Origin: Dietzia natronolimnaea
Lineage (GTDB): Bacteria > Actinomycetota > Actinomycetes > Mycobacteriales > Mycobacteriaceae
NCBI RefSeq assembly: GCF_002289575.1
Contig: NZ_NTGA01000002.1
Span: 94,516-158,515, forward strand
Direction of reading: 5' to 3'
Length of the DNA stretch: 64,000 nt
Below the pieces are notes generated by a model. The model did not search any database and was not told the DNA's origin. It was given only the letters and a program-made list of their open reading frames with translations. A program made the position numbers and the translations under genes. Shown here in pieces: positions 19,825 to 29,059 of the stretch; within the stretch, counting starts at the first letter, position 1, and every line of letters starts with the position of its first letter.

Positions 19825-20856
19825 TCAGCGTAGGCCCGCGATCGAGACGGTGACCTCCTCGAGCACCGCACCCGCACCACCCGGAACGGAGAGATCCACC
19901 ACGAGCTCGGCGTTCGCCGGCCGCCCGCGGTGGCCACGGCGGTCCTCGACCGTCATCCCCCGGGTGTGCTCTCCCGCGCACTCGACACGCAGATGGACGG
20001 GTTCGGTCACGGCCGCCTCGGGGTGCAGCGCCAGCCAGGCCACCAGGGGATCATGCACCTGCGCCAGATAGCCCTCGCCCACGGACTCGTGGAACTCGAA
20101 GTAGAAGCGCAGCGCGTCGACCAGATGTCTGGCCAGCGGGGTCCCGGAGGCCTCCAGGAGCCGCTCGGAGTGCTCCGGGGTCCACACCGCGCGCTCGGTC
20201 AGATCGAGTCCGCACCACCTCACGGGCGGCACCGCCGGGTCCGCGGACCGGGCCGCCTCCCACGACTGGCACACCCGGTCGGCGGCCTCGGGGTCCACGT
20301 CGACGTTCCACTCGCTCACCGGCGTGGTGTTACCCGGGTGTCCGCGGAAGGACCCGCCCATCACCACCAGCCGACGCAGCAACCGCGGGAGCGCGGGCTC
20401 GAGCTCCAGCGCGTGGGCGAGAGTGGACGAGGGACCGGTCACGATCCCCACCAGATCACCCGGAGCAGCGCGAGCCGCGTCCACCCAGAGTCGGGCCCCG
20501 GTCCGCGGATCCGGAACCCTCGTCGTCGTCGGCAGCCCCGCGTGTCCCGCACCGCGGGGGCCGTGGGTCTCGGGCGTGAACGCGTGGGGCACGACCGTCG
20601 CACCGGCGGCCCCGGCCGCCACGGGGACCGGGGGAGCGCCCGCCAGGTCCAGCCAGACCAGGGCGTTACGGACCGTGTCCTCGATGCCGACGTTCCCGGC
20701 CGTGCACACGAGCCCGGCCAGGTCGATCGACCCGGCTCGGTGCTCGGCGACCAGATAGGCGATCGCCAGGGCGTCGTCGATCCCCGGGTCGCAGTCGAGA
20801 AGGACCGGGATCCGGCCGCTCCGCTCGGAGTCAACCCCGGTGCGTGAGGAGCTCAC
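19825..20856 (-). CDS. Inosine-uridine preferring nucleoside hydrolase family protein
   Basis: Predicted N-ribohydrolase (343 residues) that cleaves the N-glycosidic bond of nucleosides in salvage. The Ca-binding signature DCDPGIDDA lies near residues 20-28. NVGIEDTVRNALVWLDLAG follows, and a C-terminal HDPLVAWLALHPE carries the conserved Asp. GTG 20856 overlaps the stop of the upstream DinB-fold gene by 4 bp (GTGA), indicating coupling. Substrate preference cannot be read from the sequence. Confidence 0.9.
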   Translation of the reverse strand: MSSSRTGVDSERSGRIPVLLDCDPGIDDALAIAYLVAEHRAGSIDLAGLVCTAGNVGIEDTVRNALVWLDLAGAPPVPVAAGAAGATVVPHAFTPETHGPRGAGHAGLPTTTRVPDPRTGARLWVDAARAAPGDLVGIVTGPSSTLAHALELEPALPRLLRRLVVMGGSFRGHPGNTTPVSEWNVDVDPEAADRVCQSWEAARSADPAVPPVRWCGLDLTERAVWTPEHSERLLEASGTPLARHLVDALRFYFEFHESVGEGYLAQVHDPLVAWLALHPEAAVTEPVHLRVECAGEHTRGMTVEDRRGHRGRPANAELVVDLSVPGGAGAVLEEVTVSIAGLR

Positions 20857-21365
20857 CGGGAGCCGGCGGACAGCAGGACGTCGCGGGTGACCTCCAGGTG
20901 ACCGAGGTGGGTGGCGACGTCGTGAAGGATGTGCGCCAGCACCCACTCCACGGTCAGGGTGCCGGCAGCACGGGCCCGTTCCACCGGGAACGCCGTACCC
21001 GCGGGGTGAGCGAGGTCGCCCCGTCGCAGAGCCGCCGTGGTCCAGTCCGGGACCCGGTCGGCCAGTGCGGACAGCCTGTCGAGTTCGGGCTCGACCGGCC
21101 CGTCGTACGCGAACTCCGATTCCCGGTGTCGGCGGACCTCCTCGCCCCCGAGGCACGCCGCTCCCCATGAGGTGAGGACCCCGCAGAGATGACGGACCGT
21201 CGCGGCTGCGGAGTTGGTCGGATGCGCCGAACCCACCGCCGTGGGCCGCGAATGGACCAGGGTGCCCGGGCCGTCCCCGCCGAGTTCGGTCACCACTGCG
21301 CGCAGCGCGGGCAGGAGCTCGGTGGTCAGAATGAGGTGCACGGCCGCCGAGGTGGGTGAGTCCAT
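20853..21365 (-). CDS. DinB-fold protein (mycothiol-dependent isomerase/transferase-like)
   Basis: A 170-residue four-helix protein related to the TIGR03083/maleylpyruvate-isomerase N-terminal group. A C-terminal EWVLAHILHDVATHLGHLEVTRDVL supplies the His cluster expected for the DinB metal site. Such proteins in actinobacteria commonly use mycothiol, and mshC lies in this window, but a link is inference. ATG 21365 was chosen over the long upstream extension, which overlaps the preceding SDR gene. It forms a minus-strand run with the SDR and the nucleoside hydrolase. Confidence 0.75.
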   Translation of the reverse strand: MDSPTSAAVHLILTTELLPALRAVVTELGGDGPGTLVHSRPTAVGSAHPTNSAAATVRHLCGVLTSWGAACLGGEEVRRHRESEFAYDGPVEPELDRLSALADRVPDWTTAALRRGDLAHPAGTAFPVERARAAGTLTVEWVLAHILHDVATHLGHLEVTRDVLLSAGSR

Positions 21366-21423
21366 GCCGACGATCCTATTGTCCGGTCCGCCTATCGTCC
21401 GGGCCGCCCGGTGTCCGGACCAC

Positions 21424-22872
21424 TCACCACGGGCTGGGGCGGAAGTCCTTGAGAAAACACCCGTAGAGGTCCTCGCCGGCCTCGCCGCGCACGATCGGGT
21501 CGACCACGCGCGCCGCCCCGTCCACCAGGTCGAGAGGCGCGTGGAAGCCCTCCTCGTGCAGCCGGACCTTGGTCGTGTGCGGCCGCTCATCGGTGATCCA
21601 CCCGGTGTCCACGGCGGTCATGAGGATGCCGTGCTCGGTGAACATCTCCTCGGCGGAGGTGCGGGTGAGCATGTTCAGGCCGGCCTTGGCCATGTTGGTG
21701 TGCGGGTGGCCGGCACCCTTGTAGCGACGGGAGAACTGCCCCTCCATGGCGGAGACGTTGACGACGTACTTGCGGCGGGCGCCCGACGCCGCCAGTGCGG
21801 GCCGCAGGCGCGAGACCAGGATGAACGGCGCGACCGAGTTGCACAGCTGCACCTCGAGCATCTCCATGGGCTCCACCTGCTCGACCGTCGCCACCCAGCT
21901 GTTGTGGTCGACCACGTCCGGCAGCAGCCCGCCGGCGTCGATTGCGGTGCCGGCGGCGACCCGGTCCAGGGACGCCGACCCTGCCAGGAGCGCCTGCTCG
22001 GCGATGTGTCCGGCCTCGCGTTCGGCCTCATCGGTGCCGATGAGCGCGGATTCGCCGCCCATCAACGCGGCCGGGTGCAGCTCCGAGGTGCAGCCCATCG
22101 TGATCATGGGGATGTCGTTGGCCCGTCCGGTGAGGGGCGCGGACTCGCCGTCCACGAGTCCGGAGTACGACCCGGGGGAGCGGCGCACCGTCTGGGCGGC
22201 GTTGTTGATGAGGATATCCAGCGGACCGGCGGCGGCGACCTCGTCGGCCAGCGCCACGACCTGGGCGGGATCGCGCAGGTCCACACCGATCACGTGGACC
22301 CTGTCGGCCCAGTCCGCGTGGTCGGGCATCGAGGCGAACCGTCGGACGGCGTCGCGGGGGAACCGGGTCGTGATGGTCACGTGAGCCCCCGCCCGCAGCA
22401 GCATGAGAGCGATGTACATGCCGATCTTCGCGCGCCCCCCGGTGAGCAGGGCCCGCCGTCCGGTCAGGTCCATGTCCGGGTCCCGCCTCGCGCGGTTGGC
22501 CGCCGCGCACTCCGGGCACAGTTGGTGGTAGAAGGCGTCGACCTGCGTGTAGAGCTGCTTGCAGACGTAACAGGCCACCGCGCGCTGCAGGTGCCCGGCC
22601 ACGGCTCCCGGAGTGTTCGAGACCAGGCGGATCCCCGCCGTCTCGTCATCGATCCGGGTGGGCGAACCGGTCGCGGTGGCCTCGATGACCGCCTTGTCCG
22701 CCTCCTGCCGGGCGCGCCGGACCTCGTTGCGGCGAGACTTCTTGAGCAGCTTGAACATGTGGCCGACCGAGCGCTGTACACGGATGGAATCGGGGTGGTC
22801 CTCCCCGAGCGCCGCAGCCTGGTCGAGGACGCGCTGGAAGGTCTCGAGGTCGTCCGGATCGATGCCTGTCAC
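21424..22872 (-). CDS. Zinc-ribbon/short-chain dehydrogenase fusion
   Basis: A 482-residue protein. The N-terminal helical, basic region (1-95) is followed by a probable zinc ribbon with Cys101, Cys104, Cys119 and Cys122 (CxxC-x14-CxxC). A Rossmann SDR domain starts near residue 135 (LLTGGRAKIGMYIA), with NNAAQT and NVSAMEG. The usual YxxxK position reads T392-NMA-K396, so the catalytic Tyr is absent there; Tyr384 lies nearby after a 5-residue insertion. It may bind NAD(P) without classical SDR chemistry. GTG 22872 has no strong Shine-Dalgarno. The substrate is unknown. Confidence 0.8.
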   Translation of the reverse strand: MTGIDPDDLETFQRVLDQAAALGEDHPDSIRVQRSVGHMFKLLKKSRRNEVRRARQEADKAVIEATATGSPTRIDDETAGIRLVSNTPGAVAGHLQRAVACYVCKQLYTQVDAFYHQLCPECAAANRARRDPDMDLTGRRALLTGGRAKIGMYIALMLLRAGAHVTITTRFPRDAVRRFASMPDHADWADRVHVIGVDLRDPAQVVALADEVAAAGPLDILINNAAQTVRRSPGSYSGLVDGESAPLTGRANDIPMITMGCTSELHPAALMGGESALIGTDEAEREAGHIAEQALLAGSASLDRVAAGTAIDAGGLLPDVVDHNSWVATVEQVEPMEMLEVQLCNSVAPFILVSRLRPALAASGARRKYVVNVSAMEGQFSRRYKGAGHPHTNMAKAGLNMLTRTSAEEMFTEHGILMTAVDTGWITDERPHTTKVRLHEEGFHAPLDLVDGAARVVDPIVRGEAGEDLYGCFLKDFRPSPW

Positions 22873-22905
22873 CAGGACACGGTACGACGACGAGGCCGCC
22901 GGTCC

Positions 22906-23598
22906 CTAAACCGCTCGCGCCCGCAGGGTGGGCGCGCGACCTGCCCTGAGCCCGGCGAGCACCTCCTCCACGGCTCGCGGCTCCCGGTCGTGCCCCGCGT
23001 CAACGGGGAGTCGGGTGAACCCGTGGCGGCGGGCGTAGGCATCGCAGACCAGCTGGGCGTGGGCCTCCACCGGGAACATCCACGGGACTCGGTCCAGTGG
23101 AGCCCGGTCGTGGGAAGCCCGGTCGAGGACCGCGCGCCAGTCGTAGGCCCGGCGCCCCATCAGCGCCTGCTCGACGAGCGCGACGACCACGTACCGGGGT
23201 CCGACGACCCGGCCCTGCCAGACGTGGACCAGTTCGTGCACAAGCGTCGGTGTGGCCCTGAGTTGCTGGTCGCCCCCGCCGCCCGCGCGCACGATCCCGG
23301 CGTCGACGCCCAGATAGATCAGGCCCGGAAGGGCGAACGCCCGCGGGTGGGGCACTCCGGGCACGTGGCCCCGACGGATCGTCACCTCCGACGGGTCGAT
23401 GGTGTGGCCGAAGAACGCGCGAAGGTCGTCGCGGACCCCGGAGGGCAGGTCGAGCGGCGGGGGAGCCAGCCCGAGGGCGTCGAGTCGCCGGTCCACGGCG
23501 CGAGCGGCGGCGCCGATCAGCGACCCCAGCGTGTCCGTCGCCCGTCCGGCGGCCGCTCCCAGCATTCGACGGACCGGGGTCGGCGGTGTGCGGGCCAT
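22906..23598 (-). CDS. Putative HExxH zinc metalloprotein
   Basis: A 230-residue protein with the zinc-peptidase-like motif HELVHVWQ in the middle. The motif is preceded by DLRAFFGHTIDPSEVTIRRG, a pattern seen in DUF4157-type domains. No clear signal peptide is present, and a third metal ligand is not obvious (EAHAQLVCDAY is a candidate helix). ATG 23598 has GGAGGT 7 nt upstream, so the longer frame is unnecessary. The start lies 22 nt from the tRNA-Leu terminator, so it may need its own promoter or depend on readthrough. Activity is unproven. Confidence 0.65.
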   Translation of the reverse strand: MARTPPTPVRRMLGAAAGRATDTLGSLIGAAARAVDRRLDALGLAPPPLDLPSGVRDDLRAFFGHTIDPSEVTIRRGHVPGVPHPRAFALPGLIYLGVDAGIVRAGGGGDQQLRATPTLVHELVHVWQGRVVGPRYVVVALVEQALMGRRAYDWRAVLDRASHDRAPLDRVPWMFPVEAHAQLVCDAYARRHGFTRLPVDAGHDREPRAVEEVLAGLRAGRAPTLRARAV

Positions 23599-23614
23599 CG
23601 GGAGACCTCCCGGG

Positions 23615-23656
23615 AAAACAAGTGGGCCCCGGATCCTCACGGATCCGGGGCCACTT
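23615..23656 (-). terminator. Intrinsic terminator downstream of tRNA-Leu
   Basis: Arms AAGTGG plus CCCCGGATCC (23620-23636, with one bulged G at 23626) pair with GGATCCGGGG plus CCACTT (23641-23656) around loop TCAC. Read on the minus strand, the stem is followed by GTTTTCC, giving a short U-tract just past the tRNA gene. Confidence 0.8.
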
Positions 23657-23675
23657 CTACTGTCTCGACACAGTG

Positions 23676-23761
23676 TGCGCGAGGGGGGACTTGAACCCCC
23701 ACGTCCGTTAATAGGACACTAGCACCTCAAGCTAGCGCGTCTGCCATTCCGCCACTCGCGC
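23676..23761 (-). tRNA. tRNA-Leu (anticodon GAG)
   Basis: An 86-nt class II tRNA on the minus strand. The acceptor stem GCGCGAG pairs with CTCGCGC and the discriminator is A. The anticodon loop carries GAG (23728-23726). The long variable arm GTGTCCTATTAACGGAC is typical of tRNA-Leu, and the T arm is GGGGGTTCAAGTCCCCC. The CCA end is not encoded. No other tRNA is seen in the window. Confidence 0.95.
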
Positions 23762-23948
23762 TCGCACACTGGTGACCTGCACCGGTTCGTACCCGGCTTG
23801 GTCGTGCGAGGAATGACACTAGCCGATGCGCGAACCGGGGGCCAAATCGGACCCCACTCCCACCCGACGCCGTCCGGTCATCGCTGGTAGACAAGGACGT
23901 GACCGGCCGGGGACTCCTCCCCGCACCGTCCGACCCAGGAGGATGACG

Positions 23949-24491
23949 ATGACCGACTTCCGTGTGCCGAACCCCTACGACGCCCTTCCGGATCTCCCCG
24001 CTCTCGAGGTGACGAGCGAGTCCTTCGACGAGTGGGCCAGCCTCTCGCCCGCGCAGCTCGGCGGGAAGATGGGCGTGGAGGGAGGCGAGGACAAGTCGCC
24101 TCAGGTGAGCTGGAGCGCCGGACCGGAGGGTACCCGGACCTACGTGGTCACCGTGTTCGATCCCGACGCGCCGACGGCCTCGGGGTTCTGGCACTGGTCG
24201 GTGGCGAACATCCCGGCCGACGTGACCTCGCTGCCGGAGGGGGCGTGCACGGGGGAGGACACCTCGGGGCTCCCCGAGGGGGCCGTGGTGGTCCGCAACG
24301 ACGCGGGGTTCAAGGGGTTCGTGGGCGCGGCCCCGCCGGAGGGCCACGGTCCGCACCGCTACATCCTCGCCGTCCACGCCGTCGGTGACCGGATCGACCT
24401 GGGGGAGGACGCCTCCTGCGCCTTCGTCGGGTTCAACCTCTTCGGCCAGGGCCTGGCCCGCGGTACCACCACGGCGGTCTTCGAGCAGTAG
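23949..24491 (+). CDS. YbhB/YbcL-type PEBP family protein
   Basis: A 180-residue phosphatidylethanolamine-binding-protein fold member (Raf-kinase-inhibitor-like), equivalent in position to Rv2140c (TB18.6). Ligand-pocket motifs are VFDPDAP, FWHWSVANIPAD, GHGPHRYILAVHAV and FNLFGQG. It is cytoplasmic, with no signal peptide. AGGAGG at 23937-23942 lies 6 nt before ATG 23949, which rules out the closer ATG at 23943. The physiological ligand is unknown. It is convergent with pyrD with only a 2-nt gap, so the two 3' ends overlap in transcripts. Confidence 0.92.
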   Translation: MTDFRVPNPYDALPDLPALEVTSESFDEWASLSPAQLGGKMGVEGGEDKSPQVSWSAGPEGTRTYVVTVFDPDAPTASGFWHWSVANIPADVTSLPEGACTGEDTSGLPEGAVVVRNDAGFKGFVGAAPPEGHGPHRYILAVHAVGDRIDLGEDASCAFVGFNLFGQGLARGTTTAVFEQ

Positions 24492-24493
24492 GG

Positions 24494-25561
24494 TCAGTCG
24501 ACCGCGGAGCCGACGGCCTCCGCCAGCGAGGTGAACCCACCCTGGCGGAGCCGTCGCGCGACCACCTTGTTGGTTCCCCGGATCAGCCCGGGGCCGGTGA
24601 AGACGAAGCCCGTGTAGGTCTGGACGAGGTGGGCGCCGTGGGTGATGCGTTCCCACACATCCTCCGGCGTCTCGACACCGCCCACCGAGATGAGGACGAG
24701 CCGGTCACCGGCCCGCCGGTGGATCCGGGCGAGCACCTCGCGGGACCGGGCCGCGACGGGCGCCCCCGAGATCCCTCCCGCCCCCATCGCCTCCACGAGG
24801 TCAGCCGGTGTCCTGAGCCCGTCGCGGGAGACGGTGGTGTTGGTGGCGACGATGCCCGCGAGCCCGAGCTCCACGACGAGGTCGGTGACCGCGTCGATGT
24901 CGTCGTCGTCCAGGTCGGGCGCGATCTTGACCAACACGGGGATCGTCGCCACGTCACGGACCGCGGTGAGGATGGGGCGAAGCGAGTCGACCGCCTGGAG
25001 ATCCCTGAGGCCGGGGGTGTTGGGGGAGCTGACGTTGACCACCATGTAGTCGGCCAGCCCGGTGAGCATGCTGGCGGACGCCACGTAGTCCCGGACCGCA
25101 TCCTCCGCGGGCACCACCTTGGTCTTTCCGATGTTGATCCCCACGGGGTCGCTGCTGCGGCGCCTGCGCAAATTGTTGGCCGCGTTGCCCGCGCCATGGT
25201 TGTTGAACCCCATCCGGTTGAGGATCGCCCGGTCCTCGGGCAGCCGGAACAGACGGGGCGCCGGGTTCCCGGGCTGGGGTGACGCGGTGACCGTGCCCAC
25301 CTCGCTGAACCCGAACCCGATCGCCCCCCACGAGTCGACGGCCGCGGCGTTCTTGTCGAAGCCGGCGGCGAGCCCGAGCGGCCCGGGGAACCGGCGCCCC
25401 AGGACATCCTGGGCCAGGACCGGATCCCGGACGCCGAGGACCCGGCGCACGAGCGAGCCCAGCGGCGGAACCAGGGTCAACAGCTTGAGAAAGCCGAAGA
25501 CCAGGTGGTGGATCCGTTCCGCGGGAAAGCGGAACAGCACACTCTTCATCAGCGAGTACAC
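24494..25561 (-). CDS. pyrD: Dihydroorotate dehydrogenase (quinone), class 2
   Basis: Membrane-associated FMN enzyme oxidising dihydroorotate to orotate with quinone, the fourth step of pyrimidine synthesis (355 residues). The N-terminal amphipathic, hydrophobic segment ([17 protein letters not shown]) is the class 2 membrane/quinone tunnel. FMN-domain motifs are [31 protein letters not shown] with the catalytic Ser, KIAPDL, ATNTT and SVGGVE. GTG 25561 has GAGGAGG close upstream; ATG 25549 is an alternative. Confidence 0.96.
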   Translation of the reverse strand: MYSLMKSVLFRFPAERIHHLVFGFLKLLTLVPPLGSLVRRVLGVRDPVLAQDVLGRRFPGPLGLAAGFDKNAAAVDSWGAIGFGFSEVGTVTASPQPGNPAPRLFRLPEDRAILNRMGFNNHGAGNAANNLRRRRSSDPVGINIGKTKVVPAEDAVRDYVASASMLTGLADYMVVNVSSPNTPGLRDLQAVDSLRPILTAVRDVATIPVLVKIAPDLDDDDIDAVTDLVVELGLAGIVATNTTVSRDGLRTPADLVEAMGAGGISGAPVAARSREVLARIHRRAGDRLVLISVGGVETPEDVWERITHGAHLVQTYTGFVFTGPGLIRGTNKVVARRLRQGGFTSLAEAVGSAVD

Positions 25562-25595
25562 GGTCCTCCTCGATGGGACGTGGGTGGTCCTTCGA

Positions 25596-26627
25596 TCAGC
25601 TCGACGGCTCCGGGAGCTCCGGCCGCACCAGGTGCAGTCCCGCACCGTCGGCGGATCCGACGACCACCGTCCCGGACTCGGTGACCACCAGGGAATCGGG
25701 TTGGCGCACCGTCGCGATCTCAGCCCGCCGTACTCCTGTCCCGTCGCCGAGATCGTACGCCTGGATGGTGTTGGTCCCGGTGGAGGTGACCCAGACGACG
25801 TCCCGGGTGGGGTCCCCGGCCACCGCCCAGGGTGCGGCCGCGACCGGGAACTGCTGATGGAGCCGGATCGGCGAGGTCGAGTAGACCAGCAGTGTGTCCC
25901 CCACGGTGTCGCTGGCGACGATGGTGACGTCCCCGTATTCGCCGAGCATCCCGGCTCCTCTGCCGGCGCGCAAGAGCGGCCCGGCCCCGGACTCGTCCAG
26001 ATCGATGCTCGCGATGACGGTGTCCGGTCGGCTGAACGCCGTGACCGAACCGTCCCGGGCCACGCTGATCCGATCGACCGACGTCAGGCCCCGGACGCGA
26101 TGCTGCTCGGCCCCGTCGGAGTCACGGACCACCACCTCGCCACCCGGGGCGCCCGTGAGGAGGCGACCGTCGGTGGTCACGGCCGCCGCGGTGACGGGTC
26201 CGAGCCCCGCGATCTCGCGCGAGTCACCGTCCGGTGAGACGACGACGACGCCGTCGCCGTAGGGCACAAGGACCGTCCCGTCGAGCGCGGCGGTGGCGGT
26301 CCCCGCGTCCGCGGGCAGCTCGACGGTCGCCTCCGGGATCCACCGGGTGCCCTCCACCCGGGCGATCTCCAGGGCCGGTGGTCCGTCGACCTGTGCCAGC
26401 ACCCGGTCGCCCACGGCGACCAGTGCGGACACGGAACCCGGCGCCGGGACGACCTCGCCACCCTCGGGGTCGGCGGTCGACGGCGCGGAGGCCGGGCTGG
26501 CGTTGCCCTGTTCGATCCCGGTGTAGTCCTCCAGTTGGCCGGTGGTCGACGCGCAACCGGCGAGCCCGACGACGAGGCAGAGGACGGCGGCGGCGACCGC
26601 GGTGCGGCGGTGGGCACGAAGGGGCAC
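25596..26627 (-). CDS. Lipoprotein with beta-propeller-like repeats (LppL-like)
   Basis: A 343-residue secreted lipoprotein. The signal peptide ends in lipobox LAGC with Cys25. The mature part is a series of beta-rich repeats ([53 protein letters not shown]), giving a propeller pattern. It sits beside pyrD like Rv2138 (lppL). GTG 26627 has AAAGGA upstream. It is divergent from uppP, so 26628-26762 holds promoters for both. Function is unknown; propeller lipoproteins often bind protein or glycan partners. Confidence 0.85.
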   Translation of the reverse strand: MPLRAHRRTAVAAAVLCLVVGLAGCASTTGQLEDYTGIEQGNASPASAPSTADPEGGEVVPAPGSVSALVAVGDRVLAQVDGPPALEIARVEGTRWIPEATVELPADAGTATAALDGTVLVPYGDGVVVVSPDGDSREIAGLGPVTAAAVTTDGRLLTGAPGGEVVVRDSDGAEQHRVRGLTSVDRISVARDGSVTAFSRPDTVIASIDLDESGAGPLLRAGRGAGMLGEYGDVTIVASDTVGDTLLVYSTSPIRLHQQFPVAAAPWAVAGDPTRDVVWVTSTGTNTIQAYDLGDGTGVRRAEIATVRQPDSLVVTESGTVVVGSADGAGLHLVRPELPEPSS

Positions 26628-26762
26628 GGTGTTCCTTTCGACGTGACCACAGTGTCCCTCACGCGGGTCCTCAGCCTCCGTCCAGGTCCGGGCGACTACC
26701 CTCACGGCGGTGCGGGGACCACCCGCTCCCGTGCCCACGGTCCCCGACAGAAAGCAGCGCCC

Positions 26763-27647
26763 GTGAACCCGACGGTCCTGGCCGCCCCCGCCGCGGACGG
26801 CATGTCCTGGCTCCAGGTGGTCGTGCTCTCCGTGATCCAGGGGATCACGGAGTTCCTGCCCGTCTCCTCCTCCGGGCACCTGCGGATCTTCTCCACCTGG
26901 ATGTTCGGGTCGGACGCGGGCGCCTCGTTCACGGCGGTGGTCCAGCTCGGCACGGAGGCGGCCGTTCTGGTGTTCTTCTTCAAGGACATCGTGCGGATCG
27001 TCGTCGCCTGGTTCCGGGGCGTGTTCGACGCCGGACACCGCGACGACCCCGACTACCGCCTCGGGTGGTACGTCATCATCGGGTCGATCCCCATCGCGGT
27101 CATCGGGTTCCTCGGCAAGGACCTCATCCGGGACGCGGCCCGCAATCTCTGGATCACGGCGATCGTCCTCATCGCGTTCTCGTTCGTGTTCCTGATCGCG
27201 GAGAAGGTCGGAAGGCAGGACCGACCGGTCGACGGCCAGTCCCTCGAGGGTCTGAGGTTCAAGGACGCCGTGGTCATGGGCCTGGCCCAGTGCCTGGCCC
27301 TCATCCCCGGCGTCAGCCGGTCGGGCGGCACCATCTCCGCGGGCCTGTTCCTCAATATGTCCCGCGAAGCCGCCGCACGGTTCTCCTTCCTGTTGGCCAT
27401 CCCGGCGGTGCTGGCCTCAGGACTGTTCAGCCTCCCCGACGCGTTCGAGCCGTCCGTGGGGCAGTCCGCGACCGGGATCCAGCTGGTCGTGGGATCGGTG
27501 ATCGCGTTCGTGCTGGGATACATCGCCATCGCCTGGCTCCTGCGCTTCGTCCAGAAGCACTCCCTGGCCTGGTTCGCCGGCTACCGCATCATCCTCGGTC
27601 TGGTCGTGATCGTCCTGCTGTCCACCGGCACGATCCCCGCGACCTGA
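26763..27647 (+). CDS. uppP: Undecaprenyl-diphosphatase UppP (BacA)
   Basis: Integral membrane phosphatase that recycles undecaprenyl diphosphate to the monophosphate carrier for peptidoglycan and arabinogalactan synthesis; overexpression confers bacitracin resistance. It has 294 residues and about eight membrane segments. Family motifs are [13 protein letters not shown] near residue 27 and PGVSRSGGT near residue 180. GTG 26763 lacks a strong Shine-Dalgarno. The order matches Rv2136c in the syntenic mycobacterial region. Confidence 0.95.
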   Translation: MNPTVLAAPAADGMSWLQVVVLSVIQGITEFLPVSSSGHLRIFSTWMFGSDAGASFTAVVQLGTEAAVLVFFFKDIVRIVVAWFRGVFDAGHRDDPDYRLGWYVIIGSIPIAVIGFLGKDLIRDAARNLWITAIVLIAFSFVFLIAEKVGRQDRPVDGQSLEGLRFKDAVVMGLAQCLALIPGVSRSGGTISAGLFLNMSREAAARFSFLLAIPAVLASGLFSLPDAFEPSVGQSATGIQLVVGSVIAFVLGYIAIAWLLRFVQKHSLAWFAGYRIILGLVVIVLLSTGTIPAT

Positions 27648-27675
27648 CCGCACCACGGATGCGGCGCGGCGTCGG

Positions 27676-27681
27676 TAACCT
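27676..27681 (+). promoter_or_regulatory. Leaderless -10 box for the PGM-like gene
   Basis: TAACCT ends 6 nt before ATG 27688 with no Shine-Dalgarno, which fits a transcript starting at the ATG. It would drive the downstream DUF3090-SCO1664 cluster. Confidence 0.5.
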
Positions 27682-27687
27682 GCGGTC

Positions 27688-28395
27688 ATGACCGTCATCC
27701 TCCTGCGCCACGGCCGCTCCACCGCCAACACCGCGCTCACACTGGCCGGCCGGACCTCCGGGGTCGCGCTCGACGAGACGGGCCGCGCGCAGGCACAGGA
27801 TCTCTGCCGACGCCTGGCGGGCCTGCCCGTCGAGGCCGTCATCCGGTCGCCGCTCATGCGCTGCAGGGAGACGGTCGAGCCGTTGGCCGCCGCGTTCGGG
27901 GTCGAGCCGGTCGTGGACGAGGGCCTGGTCGAGGTCGACTACGGGTCGTGGACCGGACGGACCCTGAGCGAGCTCGCGTCGGAGCACATGTGGTCGGTGG
28001 TGCAGCAGCACCCGTCCTCTGCCGTCTTCCCGGAGGGCGAATCCCTCGCGGAGATGGCCACGCGCGCCGTCTCGGCCGTCCGGGCACACGACCGACGCCT
28101 GGCGGAGGATGCGGGCCGCGACGTCCTCTGGGTGGCGTGCAGCCACGGGGACGTGATCAAGTCGGTGATCGCCGACGCGTACGGAATGCACCTCGACCAC
28201 TTCCAGCGCATCGTGGTCGAACCGGGATCGGTGTCGGTGGTCCGCTACACCCCTCACCGACCGTTCGTCCTCCGGGTCAACGACACCGGCGGGGACCTGG
28301 CGAGTCTCCGGGGGGAACCCGCCGGACACGTGGGCCGGGCCACCGCGGGCGACGCCAGCTCGGACGCGGTGCCCGGCGGGAACGTACCCTTGTGA
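27688..28395 (+). CDS. Histidine phosphatase (phosphoglycerate mutase-like, MSMEG_4193/Rv2135c type)
   Basis: A 235-residue branch-1 histidine phosphatase superfamily member. The catalytic RHGRS lies at residues 7-11 and the second His in ACSHGDVIKS near residue 152. The conserved Glu occurs in LVEVDYGSWTGR. The substrate is unknown. In actinobacteria this gene regularly precedes DUF3090, SCO1664 and mshC, as here, which suggests a shared small-molecule pathway rather than glycolysis. The C-terminal 40 residues are low-complexity. Confidence 0.85.
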   Translation: MTVILLRHGRSTANTALTLAGRTSGVALDETGRAQAQDLCRRLAGLPVEAVIRSPLMRCRETVEPLAAAFGVEPVVDEGLVEVDYGSWTGRTLSELASEHMWSVVQQHPSSAVFPEGESLAEMATRAVSAVRAHDRRLAEDAGRDVLWVACSHGDVIKSVIADAYGMHLDHFQRIVVEPGSVSVVRYTPHRPFVLRVNDTGGDLASLRGEPAGHVGRATAGDASSDAVPGGNVPL

Positions 28396-28471
28396 ACCGC
28401 ACCTCCGCCCAGGACCGCCCGGCACCACCCGTCAGTACACTTCACAGCACAGCACCGAGGAGACGACCGGC

Positions 28472-29059
28472 ATGAGCAGGGAAGTCCACGAGTTCCGCGA
28501 CCCGGCGAGGTTCGTGGTGGGCACGATCGGCCAGCCCGGCGAGCGCGTGTTCTTCGTCCAGGCCACGGGCGGCGGCCGGACCGTCTCCGTCCGGTGCGAG
28601 AAGCAGCAGGCCCAGATCCTCTCCGAGCGGATGGGTGACCTCCTCGACGAGATCGCCGCGAAATCCGACGTCCCCGTCCCGCCGGCCGCGGGTGTCGTGG
28701 ACGATCTCGCGCCACTGGAGATGCCCGTCGACGCGGAGTTCCAGGTGGGGACCATGGGTCTGGGCTGGGACGGGGAGAAGAGCCAGATCGTCGTGGAGTT
28801 GCTCGCGGCGGACCCCTCCGCCACCGACGAGTCGGTCGTCCTCTCGGATGCCGAGGACGCCCCGGACGCACTCCGCGTCTTCCTCAGCCCGCAACGCGCA
28901 CGGCAGTTCGTCCTGCGCAGCGAGAAGGTGGTCTCCGCCGGCCGTGCCCCGTGCCCGCTGTGCGGCGAACCGATCGACACGACGGGACACCTGTGCATCC
29001 GCCTCAACGGGTACCTCCCTCGTTCCGGTGAGGCACTCGCCGACCTCGTCGATCCGTGA
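28472..29059 (+). CDS. DUF3090 family protein with zinc knuckle
   Basis: A 195-residue conserved actinobacterial protein. The N-terminal half is beta-rich (DPARFVVGTIGQPGERVFFVQA). The C-terminus carries a probable zinc site Cys161-x2-Cys164-x8-His173-x-Cys175 (CPLCG, GHLC). No enzymatic motif is recognised. GAGGAGA lies upstream of ATG 28472. Its stop overlaps the start of the kinase-like SCO1664 gene by 4 bp, indicating tight coupling, and the pair probably functions together. Confidence 0.88.
   Translation: MSREVHEFRDPARFVVGTIGQPGERVFFVQATGGGRTVSVRCEKQQAQILSERMGDLLDEIAAKSDVPVPPAAGVVDDLAPLEMPVDAEFQVGTMGLGWDGEKSQIVVELLAADPSATDESVVLSDAEDAPDALRVFLSPQRARQFVLRSEKVVSAGRAPCPLCGEPIDTTGHLCIRLNGYLPRSGEALADLVDP

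Noticed and set aside
16213..23598. Horizontally acquired island
   Set aside because: The genes are more accessory than their surroundings, but codon use and GC look like the rest, and there is no integrase or attachment repeat beside the tRNA-Leu.
21214..23694. 826-codon plus-strand frame opposite the SDR and HExxH genes
   Set aside because: It is a shadow of minus-strand genes with recognisable motifs and even runs into the tRNA-Leu gene.
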